Under the pieces are notes generated by a model. It saw only the letters and a program-made list of their open reading frames with translations. It searched no databases and was not told the DNA's origin. Positions 26,657-35,689 of a stretch of 64,000 bases of DNA are shown here, piece by piece. Location of the stretch: assembly GCA_012837715.1 (NCBI GenBank), contig DUQR01000045.1, positions 1 to 64,000 on the forward strand, given 5' to 3'. Position 1 is the first letter of the stretch; the number at the start of each line of letters is the position of its first letter. This DNA is from Bacillota bacterium (lineage in GTDB: Bacteria > Bacillota > UBA4882 > UBA10575). A program made the position numbers and the translations under genes.

Positions 26657-27761
26657 CTCCATGATCGTTAAATTCAATCCAGAGCACCCACTGTTTTTCA
26701 TCCCACGCCAGCTCAAGCTGGGGCCAATACTGGGCGAGGACTGATAAAGGAAGCCAACGGTCCCCCCCTTCCGCTACCGGGAAAAGCTGACTCGTTACCG
26801 GCGGACCCAATTGTTTCCGGATAACCTCCACTAGCGGCCAAGGAAGATATGGTTCTTCCTGAAACCAACCCCGCAGGGGGAAAAGCGACCCGTTACAGTA
26901 AATCCGTAAAGTGTAAAGTTTAATGCTTTTCGTTTGTTGATCAAAAATCCCATAAACCTGTCCCGCATAGGAACGCATAAATTCCACCAATTCAATGAAA
27001 GGTTCTTCCCTTTCTTCCCCCCATAATCCGGCCAAAGCCGTCGTCAAAAAGGCCTGTTCTCCCCAATAAAATGCAGTTTGAGGGTATTCTTCCCCGTCGA
27101 TGAAGAGGGTAAGTTCCCGTGGAATCTCAATAATTAATGGGCGGTCCTCTTCGATCAACCGCCAAAGGGCTGTCCAATGAACCGGATAGAGTAAGTTTTT
27201 TTGCCGCAAGGCGTTTGTTACCCCTTCCCGGACATCAGTTTCCCGGTGATAATGGTCGGGATAGAGCGTCAACCAGATTTTATCTTGAACCGCATCCACT
27301 TCCATGGTCTGATATAAGATCTCTACGGGTGTGCCTACCTGAATCAACTGGACCAGTAAAGCCACATCCTGGTTATGCATACGGATACAACCGTTGGATT
27401 CGGGAGAACCAATGGAAGCAGGTTTGTTATTCCCGTGGATGCCATAACCGTTAATGCTCAAACCCAACCAGTAGCCACCCAGAGGATTGTTCACTCCGGG
27501 CGGAACCGGAGGTCGGTCCACCGGATACCAAGTGGGGTTCTTAATAATATTGATAATGGTGAAGTTACCGATGGGGGTCGGTGTCGTTTCTTTCCCGACC
27601 GCCACCGGAAATCGACGCCAAAGTTGCCCCTGGCGGATCAGTTCTAAGGTACAAGCGGGGATGTTAATCCGGATCGACCACTCCGGACCCGACTCGGCAG
27701 CCACCCCCCGGCTATAGAGCAGTAGCAAACAGAGGAAAAGAACAAGTTTTGCCCGTTTCAG
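26643..27761 (-). CDS. L,D-transpeptidase (YkuD) with C-terminal accessory domain
   Basis: Cross-links peptidoglycan stems (3-3 links) or attaches proteins outside the membrane. The YkuD domain covers about residues 30-160, with PTPIGNFTI, NGYGIHGNN and the catalytic SPESNGCIRMHN (Cys-Arg). The remaining 200 residues contain beta-strand-rich segments (IDGEEYP, YCNGSLFPLRGW, WLPLSVLAQYWP) resembling copper-amine-oxidase N-terminal-like wall domains. The only in-frame ATG/GTG/TTG codons cut into the signal peptide. CTG at 27761, 9 nt after GGGAGAGG, restores MKRAKLVLFLCLLLLYS, a proper signal sequence, and is proposed as start. Confidence 0.82.
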   Translation of the reverse strand: MKRAKLVLFLCLLLLYSRGVAAESGPEWSIRINIPACTLELIRQGQLWRRFPVAVGKETTPTPIGNFTIINIIKNPTWYPVDRPPVPPGVNNPLGGYWLGLSINGYGIHGNNKPASIGSPESNGCIRMHNQDVALLVQLIQVGTPVEILYQTMEVDAVQDKIWLTLYPDHYHRETDVREGVTNALRQKNLLYPVHWTALWRLIEEDRPLIIEIPRELTLFIDGEEYPQTAFYWGEQAFLTTALAGLWGEEREEPFIELVEFMRSYAGQVYGIFDQQTKSIKLYTLRIYCNGSLFPLRGWFQEEPYLPWPLVEVIRKQLGPPVTSQLFPVAEGGDRWLPLSVLAQYWPQLELAWDEKQWVLWIEFNDHGETAP

Positions 27762-27856
27762 TTCGGCCCACCTCTCCCTCAGTAGGATCCTATCCTAACT
27801 ACTTATCCTCTCCAAGTGAGCGGTGTTTATTCTTTTAGCCCAAATCCATAGTGGGC

Positions 27857-29014
27857 TTACTTCAGGAAACGGGCACGGGTGATCGCGGTTTCGCCATACC
27901 GATCTTTAATCCGATCCAAAGTTTGATGTAAACGACGGAGGTCTTGCTCCAAAGGGGACTCAAAGAGGGGTTCCTGGATATTCTCCCGTGGTTGCAAACG
28001 GGAAACACTGACCCCAATAAGGCGAACAGGCTGATTTCCCCAGTCATTAGCTTCCGCCAACCGGCGGGCGGTTTGAAAGATTACTTCCTCAAAATCGGTT
28101 GGTTGGTAGAGGGTGGATTGGCGGGTAATGGTCTTAAAATTGTAGTCCCGGATTTTAATGGTAATGACCTTACCTACTAGTTCTTTCCGGCGTAAACGGC
28201 GGGCTACTTGTTCACAAAGACGCCAAAGGGTTTCCGTTAAAACCTCCCGGTTATCAGTATCTATTTGAAAAGTAGTTTCATGGCCAATACTTTTTACGGT
28301 CTCCTCGGTCTCCACCGGCCGCTCATCAATTCCCCGCGCTAACCGGTATAGCCAAACACCAAGGTCACCTAAGTTACTCTGGAGATAAGCAAGGGATAGT
28401 CGCTGCAGATCACCAATGGTCACCAGTCCCATTTTTCTTAATTGGGCTGTTGTTTTCGGACCGACCCCCCATAACCGGCTAATCGGCAAGGGCGCCAAAA
28501 AGGAAAGGATCTCTTCTTCCCGGATCACCACAAAGCCCTTGGGTTTGTTTAGATCAGATCCGATTTTGGCCAAGAATTTGTTGGGGGCTACCCCCACCGA
28601 AGCAGATAAATGTAATTCCTGCGCAATCCGGTCTACGATCACACGGGCAATCTGTTCGGCGGGGCCAAACAACTTTTCCGAGCCGGTCACATCAAGAAAG
28701 GCTTCATCGCAGGAAAGCGGTTCGACCAATGGTGTATATGCACGGAGGATCTTCAGGATCTCCTGAGATACTTCGTGATACCTTTTCAGCCGACCGGGGA
28801 CAAAGATCCCATGGGGACAGCGGCGTCCGGCTTCCCGTAATGGCATGGCCGAATGGATGCCATATTTTCGCGCTTCGTAGGAACAGGTGGAAACAACCCC
28901 CCGGCTGTGGGGCGCTCCGCCGACGATCACCGGTTTTCCCCGGAATTCCGGATGACCCAGTTGTTCAATGGCGGCGAAAAAGGCGTCCATATCAAGATGG
29001 ATGATCTTGCGCAT
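27857..29014 (-). CDS. dinB: DNA polymerase IV (Y-family)
   Basis: Translesion polymerase. The palm Asp residues are in IHLDMDAFFAAIEQ (residues 4-17) and CDEAFLDVT (about 100), with SVGVAPNKFLAKIGSDLNKP following. The little-finger domain completes the 385 residues. ATG at 29014 with GGAGGTG 5 nt upstream is preferred over the frame opening at 29050. No beta-clamp box is obvious at the C terminus. No SOS box was identified. Confidence 0.94.
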   Translation of the reverse strand: MRKIIHLDMDAFFAAIEQLGHPEFRGKPVIVGGAPHSRGVVSTCSYEARKYGIHSAMPLREAGRRCPHGIFVPGRLKRYHEVSQEILKILRAYTPLVEPLSCDEAFLDVTGSEKLFGPAEQIARVIVDRIAQELHLSASVGVAPNKFLAKIGSDLNKPKGFVVIREEEILSFLAPLPISRLWGVGPKTTAQLRKMGLVTIGDLQRLSLAYLQSNLGDLGVWLYRLARGIDERPVETEETVKSIGHETTFQIDTDNREVLTETLWRLCEQVARRLRRKELVGKVITIKIRDYNFKTITRQSTLYQPTDFEEVIFQTARRLAEANDWGNQPVRLIGVSVSRLQPRENIQEPLFESPLEQDLRRLHQTLDRIKDRYGETAITRARFLK

Positions 29015-29074
29015 GATCCACCTCCGGTCCGCAATCATACCCGCTTCCATTTTCTCATGACAAACATGTGTTCG

Positions 29075-30277
29075 TCAAGGTTTTTCCTCCCTTTGGTCGC
29101 TAATTTTCAGACCAAACTTCCTGGGAAAAAACAACTCTTTATACTGTCGATTAAAAAATTCATCGGTCATGGCTGCGATGAAGTCCGCTGCCATCCGGGC
29201 TGGCTTATTCTGCTGCTGATAGCGGGCGTCCATCTTCTTCAGATAGTAACGGTAAATCGGAGAAGGAAAATTTTGCTCCTCGATATCCTGCACATAACGG
29301 AAGAATAAGGATTGAAACAACCCTTCGATTTTCCGGTTTTCACTTTTTACCACCGGGTTGTGGTAAATATACGCATAGTTGAAGGCTTTTAATTCCCGCA
29401 ACGCCTTATATATATCCGGGCTAAACCCGATATAGCGCTGTCCGTAACTTTGTTTAATCACATCCAAAGCTAAGGTGTTGATGATCCGGTCATTGGTATC
29501 CCCAAGGACCCGGACAATACTCGGCGGTAGATCGGAACGTTTGATTAAACCCACAGTAATCGCATCCTCAATGTCCCGGCCGATATAGGCAATAATATCA
29601 GTGATGCGCACCACACAACCTTCCAAGGTCATTGGGTAAATTTGCTTCGGGTAATCTTTAATTTTAAAACAGGATTCATACTCCGTTAAGAATTGCTCCG
29701 GTGTTTTTTTGGTATCCGGAATCAAGCGGGCGTTGAGAATCTCCCCGTTATGGGCAAGAATTCCATCTAATACCTGAAGGGTCAAGTTTAGTCCCCGTCC
29801 CCCTTGTTCAATCTCCATTAAAAAGCGCACACTCTGGGCGTTGTGGCAAAAATAGCCGATCCCCGCTTCGGTACAAAGCCGATTGAGAAAGCGTTCTCCA
29901 TCATGGCCGTAGGGGGTGTGGCCTAGATCATGGCCCAGAGCAATCGCTTCGATCAAATCTTCATTCAAACGTAAACAACGACCAATCACCCGGGCAATTT
30001 TTGCAACAAATTGCACATGGAGGACCCGGTGGGTGATATGATCATTTTGAAACAAGGCAAAAACTTGGGTTTTATCTATATATCTTGTATAAGCCATGGA
30101 GTGAATTATTTTGTCCGTATCATGAAAAAAGGTTGGGCGGATATTTTCTCCATCGGGAATCTTCTCTGCCTCCGGCGCAAAACGAACCCCTTCCCGACTG
30201 GCACAGGCATAAGGGGAAAGGAGTATTTCTTCCCGCCGACAGTTTTCGGCAATGATCCTTTTTTGTAAGTTATCCAC
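29075..30277 (-). CDS. dgt: dGTPase-like HD-domain triphosphohydrolase
   Basis: HD-superfamily dNTP triphosphohydrolase family. RVLHVQFVAKIARVIGR carries the first His, IALGHDLGHTPYGHDGERFL (about residue 113) the HD pair, and a later ITDIIAYIGRDIEDA carries the last Asp. The family converts dGTP (or other dNTPs) to deoxynucleoside and triphosphate. The length of 400 residues is shorter than E. coli Dgt and fits the Firmicutes subgroup, so the exact substrate is uncertain. GTG start with GGGGGTGG upstream. Confidence 0.85.
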   Translation of the reverse strand: MDNLQKRIIAENCRREEILLSPYACASREGVRFAPEAEKIPDGENIRPTFFHDTDKIIHSMAYTRYIDKTQVFALFQNDHITHRVLHVQFVAKIARVIGRCLRLNEDLIEAIALGHDLGHTPYGHDGERFLNRLCTEAGIGYFCHNAQSVRFLMEIEQGGRGLNLTLQVLDGILAHNGEILNARLIPDTKKTPEQFLTEYESCFKIKDYPKQIYPMTLEGCVVRITDIIAYIGRDIEDAITVGLIKRSDLPPSIVRVLGDTNDRIINTLALDVIKQSYGQRYIGFSPDIYKALRELKAFNYAYIYHNPVVKSENRKIEGLFQSLFFRYVQDIEEQNFPSPIYRYYLKKMDARYQQQNKPARMAADFIAAMTDEFFNRQYKELFFPRKFGLKISDQREEKP

Positions 30278-30472
30278 ATTACCACCCCCACACGAAGTAA
30301 TTAATCCTCATTTCGTTAATGAACGGAAAAGCCCTTTTTTCCTTTTCCCCCGCTTTCTCCGGTTTTTTTGTTTTCCGTAAAATAAAGGGAATTAATTATG
30401 GAAGGCGTATTATTCGATTAAGGCGTTCTTGCGCCTCAGGAACGGAAGATCCCCATCGGAGGTGATCTGGGA

Positions 30473-31648
30473 ATGAAACGCCCAATTCCGGGAAGCAAAA
30501 ACCATTGGCTGCTTGCGCTCGCCGCTGTTATCGCCGTTACCACTTTTAAACTTACCCCTCCTCCCGGCGTAACTACTCAAGCTCATCCGCCCATTCCCAG
30601 CCTCACGCTCACCGCCGTCGGTGATTTAGTAATGCATATGCCCGTGGTCAACTCGGCTTTTTCGATTATTGATCAAAACTATGATTTTCGACCAATTTTC
30701 CAGGAGATCGAAGGGCGCTTAAAGGCAGCCGATTTGACCGTCGGAGTTTTAGAAACCTCATTAACCACTGACTATCAGCGCTTGTCGGGTTACCCCCGTT
30801 TCCATACCCCGGCTCCCCTTGCCGAAGCCCTCCGGTGGGCCGGGTTTGATTTAGTCTTTACCGCCCATAACCATTCCTTGGACCAAGGAGTAAACGGGAT
30901 AACCAGTACCCTCTCCCATCTGGCCGCCGCCGGTTTACCGGCGACCGGAACCCGCAGCGTCATCCAAGAAAAACCCTATTATCTGATGGAAATCAACGGC
31001 TTAAAGCTGGCTTTTTTCTCCTACACCACCTTGACCAACGGATTAGCGCCACCTCCCCATCAAAAATGGGTCCTGAATACCTTGAACTACTATAAGCTCG
31101 GTTGGGAGATCCTGCAATTAAAAAATGTCGGCGTAGACGGAATCATTATGGCCCTGCACACCGGTGAGGAGTATGCCCGCTCCCCTTCCCCGGCGGACCG
31201 AAGGCTCTGTCAACATCTCTTTCGCTTAGGCGTCGACATCATCTTAGGTAGCCATGTCCATGTGATCCGCCCCCTTGAGCGGGTGGTCATTAAGGATCCC
31301 TTCAGTAATCACCTAAAGACCGGTTTTCTTGCCTATTCGCTGGGGAATTTCCTCTCCAACCAACGCTGGCGCTACAGCGACTGTGGATTAATGCTTACCC
31401 TCCGTCTACAAAAAAAGTTGTTCCGGCCGGGCATTGAGATTGAGTTGATCTCCTGTACGCCATTATGGGTAGCCAAAGATGACCAGGGTTACCGGATCCT
31501 GCCGGTCCTTCCCCCCGAAGACCCGGAATCAACAACGCCCTATTCCGCCGCTTTCCGGGACAAGTTCCATGAAGTCTGGTCGGATACGGAAAGCATCCTT
31601 TTGGGTTGGCCGGGAGGGCTCAAACAATTACGGCCGCCCTTTTTTTAA
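30473..31648 (+). CDS. CapA-family metallophosphatase-like envelope protein
   Basis: Related to the CapA/PgsA proteins of poly-gamma-glutamate capsule systems. N-terminal signal/membrane segment (about 10-30). Metallophosphoesterase motifs: TAVGDLVMH (about 43), VFTAHNHSLDQG (about 133), MALHTGEEY (about 225) and LGSHVHVIRPLE (about 258), then LAYSLGNFLSNQ. The 391-residue length is normal. No capBC genes are adjacent, so a role in capsule synthesis is not implied. Some CapA homologues occur alone in sporeformers. GGAGGTGAT precedes the ATG. Confidence 0.85.
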   Translation: MKRPIPGSKNHWLLALAAVIAVTTFKLTPPPGVTTQAHPPIPSLTLTAVGDLVMHMPVVNSAFSIIDQNYDFRPIFQEIEGRLKAADLTVGVLETSLTTDYQRLSGYPRFHTPAPLAEALRWAGFDLVFTAHNHSLDQGVNGITSTLSHLAAAGLPATGTRSVIQEKPYYLMEINGLKLAFFSYTTLTNGLAPPPHQKWVLNTLNYYKLGWEILQLKNVGVDGIIMALHTGEEYARSPSPADRRLCQHLFRLGVDIILGSHVHVIRPLERVVIKDPFSNHLKTGFLAYSLGNFLSNQRWRYSDCGLMLTLRLQKKLFRPGIEIELISCTPLWVAKDDQGYRILPVLPPEDPESTTPYSAAFRDKFHEVWSDTESILLGWPGGLKQLRPPFF

Positions 31649-31708
31649 AACCCTCACCACGGAGCTTATTTCAGCCTACTTCCTAACTTTCTGGCAAAAC
31701 TAGTTAGA

Positions 31709-32040
31709 AAATACACCTCGCCCGTCCCGCGGATGAAAGATTGCTTTGGCCAGTATTTACCCAGCCAGGGCCGGATGGTATCTTCCGCGTGACTTCTATT
31801 TCTTGGCATCGTATTCTTCGCGCAGTGAAGGTTGAAAGCAGGCCGAGCGCCAGGATGTCGCGATCCGCTTTGTGTTCAGAAGGAACCATATAGCAGGCAC
31901 CCGCTTTCAAACGGAGCTGAGCGCTAGAATACGCCAAGAAATTCGCCGGAAGAAGGAAATACCATCCGGCCACGGCGGAGATTAGATCAGCTTTGAATTT
32001 TCATCACTTATTGCGCGCGGGTGGTAGCCAGCGAGGGCGA
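31709..32040. repeat. Degenerate intergenic repeat, copy 1 (family B)
   Basis: In the 488-bp spacer after capA (31649-32136), 31709-31823 is about 70-75% identical to the reverse complement of 43623-43740. Shared blocks include ACCCAGCC and TGACTT in the same order. At 32014-32040 a second block resembles the terminal motif of the 43.6-kb copy. No intact gene is present. An 89-codon minus-strand frame here has no supporting features. Confidence 0.55.
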
Positions 32041-32065
32041 AACTTCGGGGATTCACCATGACAAA

Positions 32066-32095
32066 AAACCCCCCGCTACCGCGAGCGGGGGGTTT
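32066..32095. terminator. Strong bidirectional terminator
   Basis: Perfect 12-bp stem, AAACCCCCCGCT (32066-32077) with AGCGGGGGGTTT (32084-32095), six-nt loop. Probably ends transcription of the isocitrate-dehydrogenase gene from the right. Confidence 0.75.
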
Positions 32096-32136
32096 GGCCG
32101 TCTTACTCCTCGCCAAACTAAAAATTAGCAGTTCCC

Positions 32137-33216
32137 TTAATCTGCTTTTAGCTTTTCAATGATTGCATCTGCCATCTCACTGGTTCCGACCGCCGTCGGG
32201 TCATTCCGGTCCGGTTTTAAATCATAGGTTACCGCCTTTCCTTCTTGGATCACGGCAGCAACGGCCTGTTCCAAACGATCGGCGGCGGCGGTTTCCCCTA
32301 AATGTCTGAGCATTAATACACCGGACAAGATCATAGCGCAGGGATTAACTTTATTCAAGCCTTTGTATTTGGGCGCCGAACCATGGGTTGGTTCAAAAAG
32401 GGCCGTCTCTGTTCCGATATTGGCTCCCGGCGCTACTCCTAAACCACCAACCAGTCCAGCACATAGATCAGAAATTATATCCCCATAAAGGTTAGGGAGG
32501 ACCAAGAGATCGAAATTTTCCGGACGTTGGACCAATTGCATACAGAGGGCATCGACCAAAACCTCATTATACTCAATTTCGCCGGCGTATTCTTTGGCTA
32601 TTTCCCGACCCACCCGGTAAAAAAGGCCATCGGTATATTTCATAATATTCGCTTTGGCCACCGCCGTTACTTTCCTCCGTCCGTGCTGGCGGGCATATTC
32701 AAAGGCATAACGGATGATCCTTTCACTGCCTTCCCAGGAAATGGGTTTAATCGACAGCGCGGCGGACGGATGGATCTTACCGGCCGGAGCCAGATCAATA
32801 ATTTTTTTGGCTTCCACCGTCCCGGCATCAAATTCTACCCCCGCGTAAAGGTCTTCGGTGTTTTCCCGAATTATAACAAGGTCAATATCGGAATAGCGGG
32901 AACGGGCCCCCGGATAGGATTTACACGGACGCACACAAGCAAAAAGGTCCAAGGCATGACGCAAGGCCACATTCACGCTGCGGAACCCGGTTCCGATCGG
33001 CGTGGTGATTGGTCCTTTCAAAGCAACTTTATTGCGGCGAATCGAAGCCAACACCTCTTCCGGAAGGGGCGTTCCTTTTTCCTCCAGCACATCAATTCCT
33101 GCCTCTTGTATTTCCCAGTCAAAAGCCACCCCGGTCGCTTCAAGCACCCTTTTCGTCGCGGCGGTCAATTCGGGTCCGGTCCCGTCGCCCGGGATAAGGG
33201 TAATTCGATAAGCCAA
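32137..33216 (-). CDS. NAD-type isocitrate dehydrogenase (isocitrate/isopropylmalate family)
   Basis: Oxidative decarboxylation of isocitrate to 2-oxoglutarate is the likely reaction. GDGTGPEL opens the protein. The substrate loop [10 protein letters not shown] (about residue 80), [13 protein letters not shown] (about 115), the catalytic Lys in [11 protein letters not shown] (about 195), [10 protein letters not shown] (about 235), and the cofactor loop [18 protein letters not shown] (about 268), which lacks the NADP-selecting residues seen in E. coli Icd, all point to the 359-residue NAD-type group. Homoisocitrate dehydrogenase remains an alternative. TTG start with AAGGAGAG. It would supply 2-oxoglutarate to the glutamate dehydrogenase at 47.6-48.8 kb. 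Confidence 0.85.
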   Translation of the reverse strand: MAYRITLIPGDGTGPELTAATKRVLEATGVAFDWEIQEAGIDVLEEKGTPLPEEVLASIRRNKVALKGPITTPIGTGFRSVNVALRHALDLFACVRPCKSYPGARSRYSDIDLVIIRENTEDLYAGVEFDAGTVEAKKIIDLAPAGKIHPSAALSIKPISWEGSERIIRYAFEYARQHGRRKVTAVAKANIMKYTDGLFYRVGREIAKEYAGEIEYNEVLVDALCMQLVQRPENFDLLVLPNLYGDIISDLCAGLVGGLGVAPGANIGTETALFEPTHGSAPKYKGLNKVNPCAMILSGVLMLRHLGETAAADRLEQAVAAVIQEGKAVTYDLKPDRNDPTAVGTSEMADAIIEKLKAD

Positions 33217-33294
33217 TCAAATCTCTCCTTCCCAAATTTACTCTATTCTTCCTTCAAAGGTTAAAAGAGAAATAAAATAATTAATGATTACACC

Positions 33295-33792
33295 CTAATA
33301 ACCGTGGATATTCTCGTCCGCCCAGACCCCCCGGTCCTGTTTCACCCAGTCCTGAACGGCGTAACGGACGACTCCTCCGTCCGCTCCATCGGCCACGACC
33401 CAATCGATCCCCGCATTAATAATCATCCGGGTACATAATTTGCAGGGTCTCACGGCAATTACCCTTTCCCCCGTCTGCGGCGAAAGACAGGCTAGATAAA
33501 GGGTCGCCCCGATCATCTCGCTACGGGCGGCGTGAATAATGGCATTCATCTCCGCATGAACGGAACGGCAAAGCTCATACCTTTCCCCGGAAGGGATCCC
33601 CGCTTTCTCCCGCGGACAATCCTGTAAATCTATACAATTGATGCTTCCCCGCGGAGCGCCAACGTAACCGGTACTAATAATCTGGTCCACCTTCACAATG
33701 ATGGCCCCAAAGTGGCGGCGTAAACAAGTGGACCTTTTTGCCACCGCGGCGGCAATATCCAGATAGTAATGGTCTTTATCTGGCCTGTTCAT
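33295..33792 (-). CDS. comEB: dCMP deaminase / ComE operon protein 2-like
   Basis: Zinc deaminase making dUMP from dCMP. RSVHAEMNAIIHAAR holds the His/Glu site (about residue 85) and RPCKLCTRMIINAGI the two zinc Cys (about 120). CLRRHFGAIIVKVDQIISTG and YVGAPRG at the N-terminal half are typical. 165 residues, normal. AAGGAGGAT precedes the ATG. Not beside comEA/EC here. Confidence 0.9.
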   Translation of the reverse strand: MNRPDKDHYYLDIAAAVAKRSTCLRRHFGAIIVKVDQIISTGYVGAPRGSINCIDLQDCPREKAGIPSGERYELCRSVHAEMNAIIHAARSEMIGATLYLACLSPQTGERVIAVRPCKLCTRMIINAGIDWVVADGADGGVVRYAVQDWVKQDRGVWADENIHGY

Positions 33793-33820
33793 CCGGTTAT
33801 CCTCCTTGCAACTTATTTTC

Positions 33821-34396
33821 TTATGGCAAAGACCTTTCGGTTCCGTTGAGATCCCCTAACCGAACCTGGAGTTTAGCCACCCCCGGTTGTTGATCTAGAA
33901 GAACAACTAATAAGATCTCTTCTCCCGGGTTGGCCAAGGTCTCTCCCGTCAAAGAAATTATTTTGCGTTGGCCCGACTGAAAAGGGGGAAGCACCATCTG
34001 TTGCCAAGAAGTCCGCTGGAAAGGAGTAGTTCCGGGCAGGCCAAAAGCCAACAGGAGATGGGCTTTCCCTTCCGGCAGTGGTTGGTTTAACTTGTTCTCA
34101 AGCGTCAAGGTTATTTCGTAGGATAAACGATGGGTGTTACTAAAAGTAAGCGTTTTAAAGTTAAGGTCATTAATGATCAACCCGGGGCGTCCTGGCATCA
34201 GAATACGCTCCAACTCTTTGTTTTCGGCTTCTAATTGCCGTCCTTTCTCCTCAAGCTCTTCGAGCTTTGCCTGCCACGCCTTATTTTGGTCGACCAAACG
34301 CATATTTTCGTGCAAAAAACTATTAATGATCAGGAAAAAAAGGACTACCACAACCAAACTTCCTGATATTTTCAGCCATCGATATTTCCTAGTCAA
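33821..34396 (-). CDS. Single-pass membrane protein with coiled coil, unknown function
   Basis: Not recognised. One N-terminal membrane helix (about residues 9-28), a coiled-coil stretch (about 35-65, rich in Glu/Lys/Leu), then a beta-rich extracytoplasmic domain resembling an immunoglobulin-like fold (SYEITLTLENKLNQPLPEG). This layout suggests an envelope or secreted-domain protein facing outside. 191 residues. TTG start overlapping the stop of the upstream DUF523 gene. Confidence 0.6.
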   Translation of the reverse strand: MTRKYRWLKISGSLVVVVLFFLIINSFLHENMRLVDQNKAWQAKLEELEEKGRQLEAENKELERILMPGRPGLIINDLNFKTLTFSNTHRLSYEITLTLENKLNQPLPEGKAHLLLAFGLPGTTPFQRTSWQQMVLPPFQSGQRKIISLTGETLANPGEEILLVVLLDQQPGVAKLQVRLGDLNGTERSLP

Positions 34397-34853
34397 AGTG
34401 GTCCCTCCTTTTTTCGAGCCATTCCGTATGCGTTACAACCTGGATCTTGTTTTTTTTCAATAGAGCCGTGGTCACTCCCACACCCGGGATGAGGCAGTTA
34501 CAAAAGGAACCATCATATATTGTATAACAACCGCACGAAGGGCTCTTCTCTTTTAGGATCGCCGTTTGGGCGCCGGTGGTTACAGCCAATTTTAGCGTTT
34601 TATAAGCACCTTTCTGGAAAACCTCCGTTAAATCCTGACCTTGTTCGGTAAAAACACCGGCTGTTCCTTGCCAAACCTTCATGCCGTCACCCCCTTTAAT
34701 TTCGCAGGGTGGACGGGGCACCGACAAGCCGCCCATTACTTCAGGACAGATGGGAAGCACCTTATATCCTTGGAGGCTTGTAACTAAAGAGGGTAATAAA
34801 TAACCTTTCCCGTCATAGCGACATTTTTCCCCTAACAAACAGGCGCTGACCAA
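34389..34853 (-). CDS. DUF523 family protein, possible frameshift at the 5' end
   Basis: A DUF523 protein of unknown function. SACLLGEKCRYDG opens the core, ICPEVMGGLSVPRPP follows (about residue 35), and EKSPSCGCYTIYDG with two Cys (about 100) is the third family motif. As annotated, the frame opens at TTG 34853 with no Shine-Dalgarno. An ATG at 34885 lies in another frame. A 9-A run on the minus strand (34868-34876) between them would, with one extra A, join it to give MANKKKTAIPVLVSACLLG. This may reflect slippage, a sequencing error or a genuine downstream start. About 155 residues. Confidence 0.8.
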   Translation of the reverse strand: MVSACLLGEKCRYDGKGYLLPSLVTSLQGYKVLPICPEVMGGLSVPRPPCEIKGGDGMKVWQGTAGVFTEQGQDLTEVFQKGAYKTLKLAVTTGAQTAILKEKSPSCGCYTIYDGSFCNCLIPGVGVTTALLKKNKIQVVTHTEWLEKRRDHFD

Positions 34854-35037
34854 AACCGGAATTGCTGTTTTTTTTTATTAGCCATCCCTCAAATCTTCCC
34901 TACCTTTGTTTCAGCAAGTAACCTTAATTACCGTTAGCGAAACCAACGAACGGTAGAACCACTCTCCACAGCCGGTCAGTGCTATTTTACCCATTCAAGA
35001 AATAAGGTTCATCAGACCGGGTGATCGTTAATATGAA

Positions 35038-35043
35038 TATAAT
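35038..35043 (+). promoter_or_regulatory. Candidate -10 box of the YpiB-like gene
   Basis: TATAAT at 35038-35043 with no convincing -35. Would give a leader of about 95 nt, which folds as noted for 35064-35129. Confidence 0.3.
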
Positions 35044-35063
35044 AGAAGTTTATCTTAAGACTC

Positions 35064-35129
35064 ACCCCGTAAGATCCGAATTTATTAATAAGGAGGTAAA
35101 TCACCTTATTATTCATCAGGCAACGGGGT
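35064..35129 (+). promoter_or_regulatory. Structured leader before the YpiB-like gene
   Basis: ACCCCGT (35064-35070) can pair with ACGGGGT (35123-35129), enclosing a hairpin AATAAGG (35087-35093) with CCTTATT (35104-35110). The stem ends just before the GGGAGG ribosome site of the next gene. A regulatory leader is possible. No known class is recognised. Confidence 0.35.
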
Positions 35130-35146
35130 AAAGGGAGGTGTCCGTC

Positions 35147-35689
35147 ATGAACCAACCGTTAGTTACCCCCTTGGCCAAAAAAAGGTTTATCAAATGGTTC
35201 TTAACGCATTGGGAATTCCGGGGCGAAGGTCCCCGGCGGGTCCTGCTCACTCTCCTCAAACAAGACGCGACTTTAAAACAGGTGAAAATCATTGCTGAAG
35301 GTTGTTTTCTCCGTCCCCTCCTGGTTGTCTCCAGTCTCGGCACGGGCATGCCCCCCGTTCATCTCTTGACGTATGAGCAAATTTTAACCGATCCGGACGA
35401 GATCATCGACTTTTGCACAACCCTAAAAAAGGGCGGTCTTTACTTAACGTTTTATTTCCCCAATCGTAACACCTGCGTGCCTTTTCTTGATGTTCTAGAA
35501 GAACTTCCCCTCCCCTTGGACCCGGAAAAAATTAAAGGTCTCCAAATTGACCTGGAAATCCAACTCTTACTGGCGGAAGCCGAAAACGAAGCGCAAAGAA
35601 CCAAACTCTTGTCCCAGATTGATGAAGCCTTAGCGAACAGGGAAAAGGAAAAATTCCACCGGTTAGTTAAAATCTTAAAAACCCTTTAA
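35147..35689 (+). CDS. YpiB-like (UPF0302) protein
   Basis: The N-terminal part (LAKKRFIKWFLTHWEFRG, about residues 8-25, then VSSLGTGMPPVHLLTYEQ) resembles the UPF0302 domain of B. subtilis YpiB. The C terminus (about 125-180) is a charged helical region. Function is unknown. ATG at 35147 with GGGAGG 9 nt upstream is preferred over GTG 35138, which abuts the ribosome site. 180 residues. Its end overlaps the convergent DUF362 gene by four bases. Confidence 0.6.
   Translation: MNQPLVTPLAKKRFIKWFLTHWEFRGEGPRRVLLTLLKQDATLKQVKIIAEGCFLRPLLVVSSLGTGMPPVHLLTYEQILTDPDEIIDFCTTLKKGGLYLTFYFPNRNTCVPFLDVLEELPLPLDPEKIKGLQIDLEIQLLLAEAENEAQRTKLLSQIDEALANREKEKFHRLVKILKTL

Noticed and set aside
31704-31973. 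89-codon minus-strand frame in the spacer after capA
   Set aside because: No ribosome site, no recognisable domain, and the area is a degenerate repeat.
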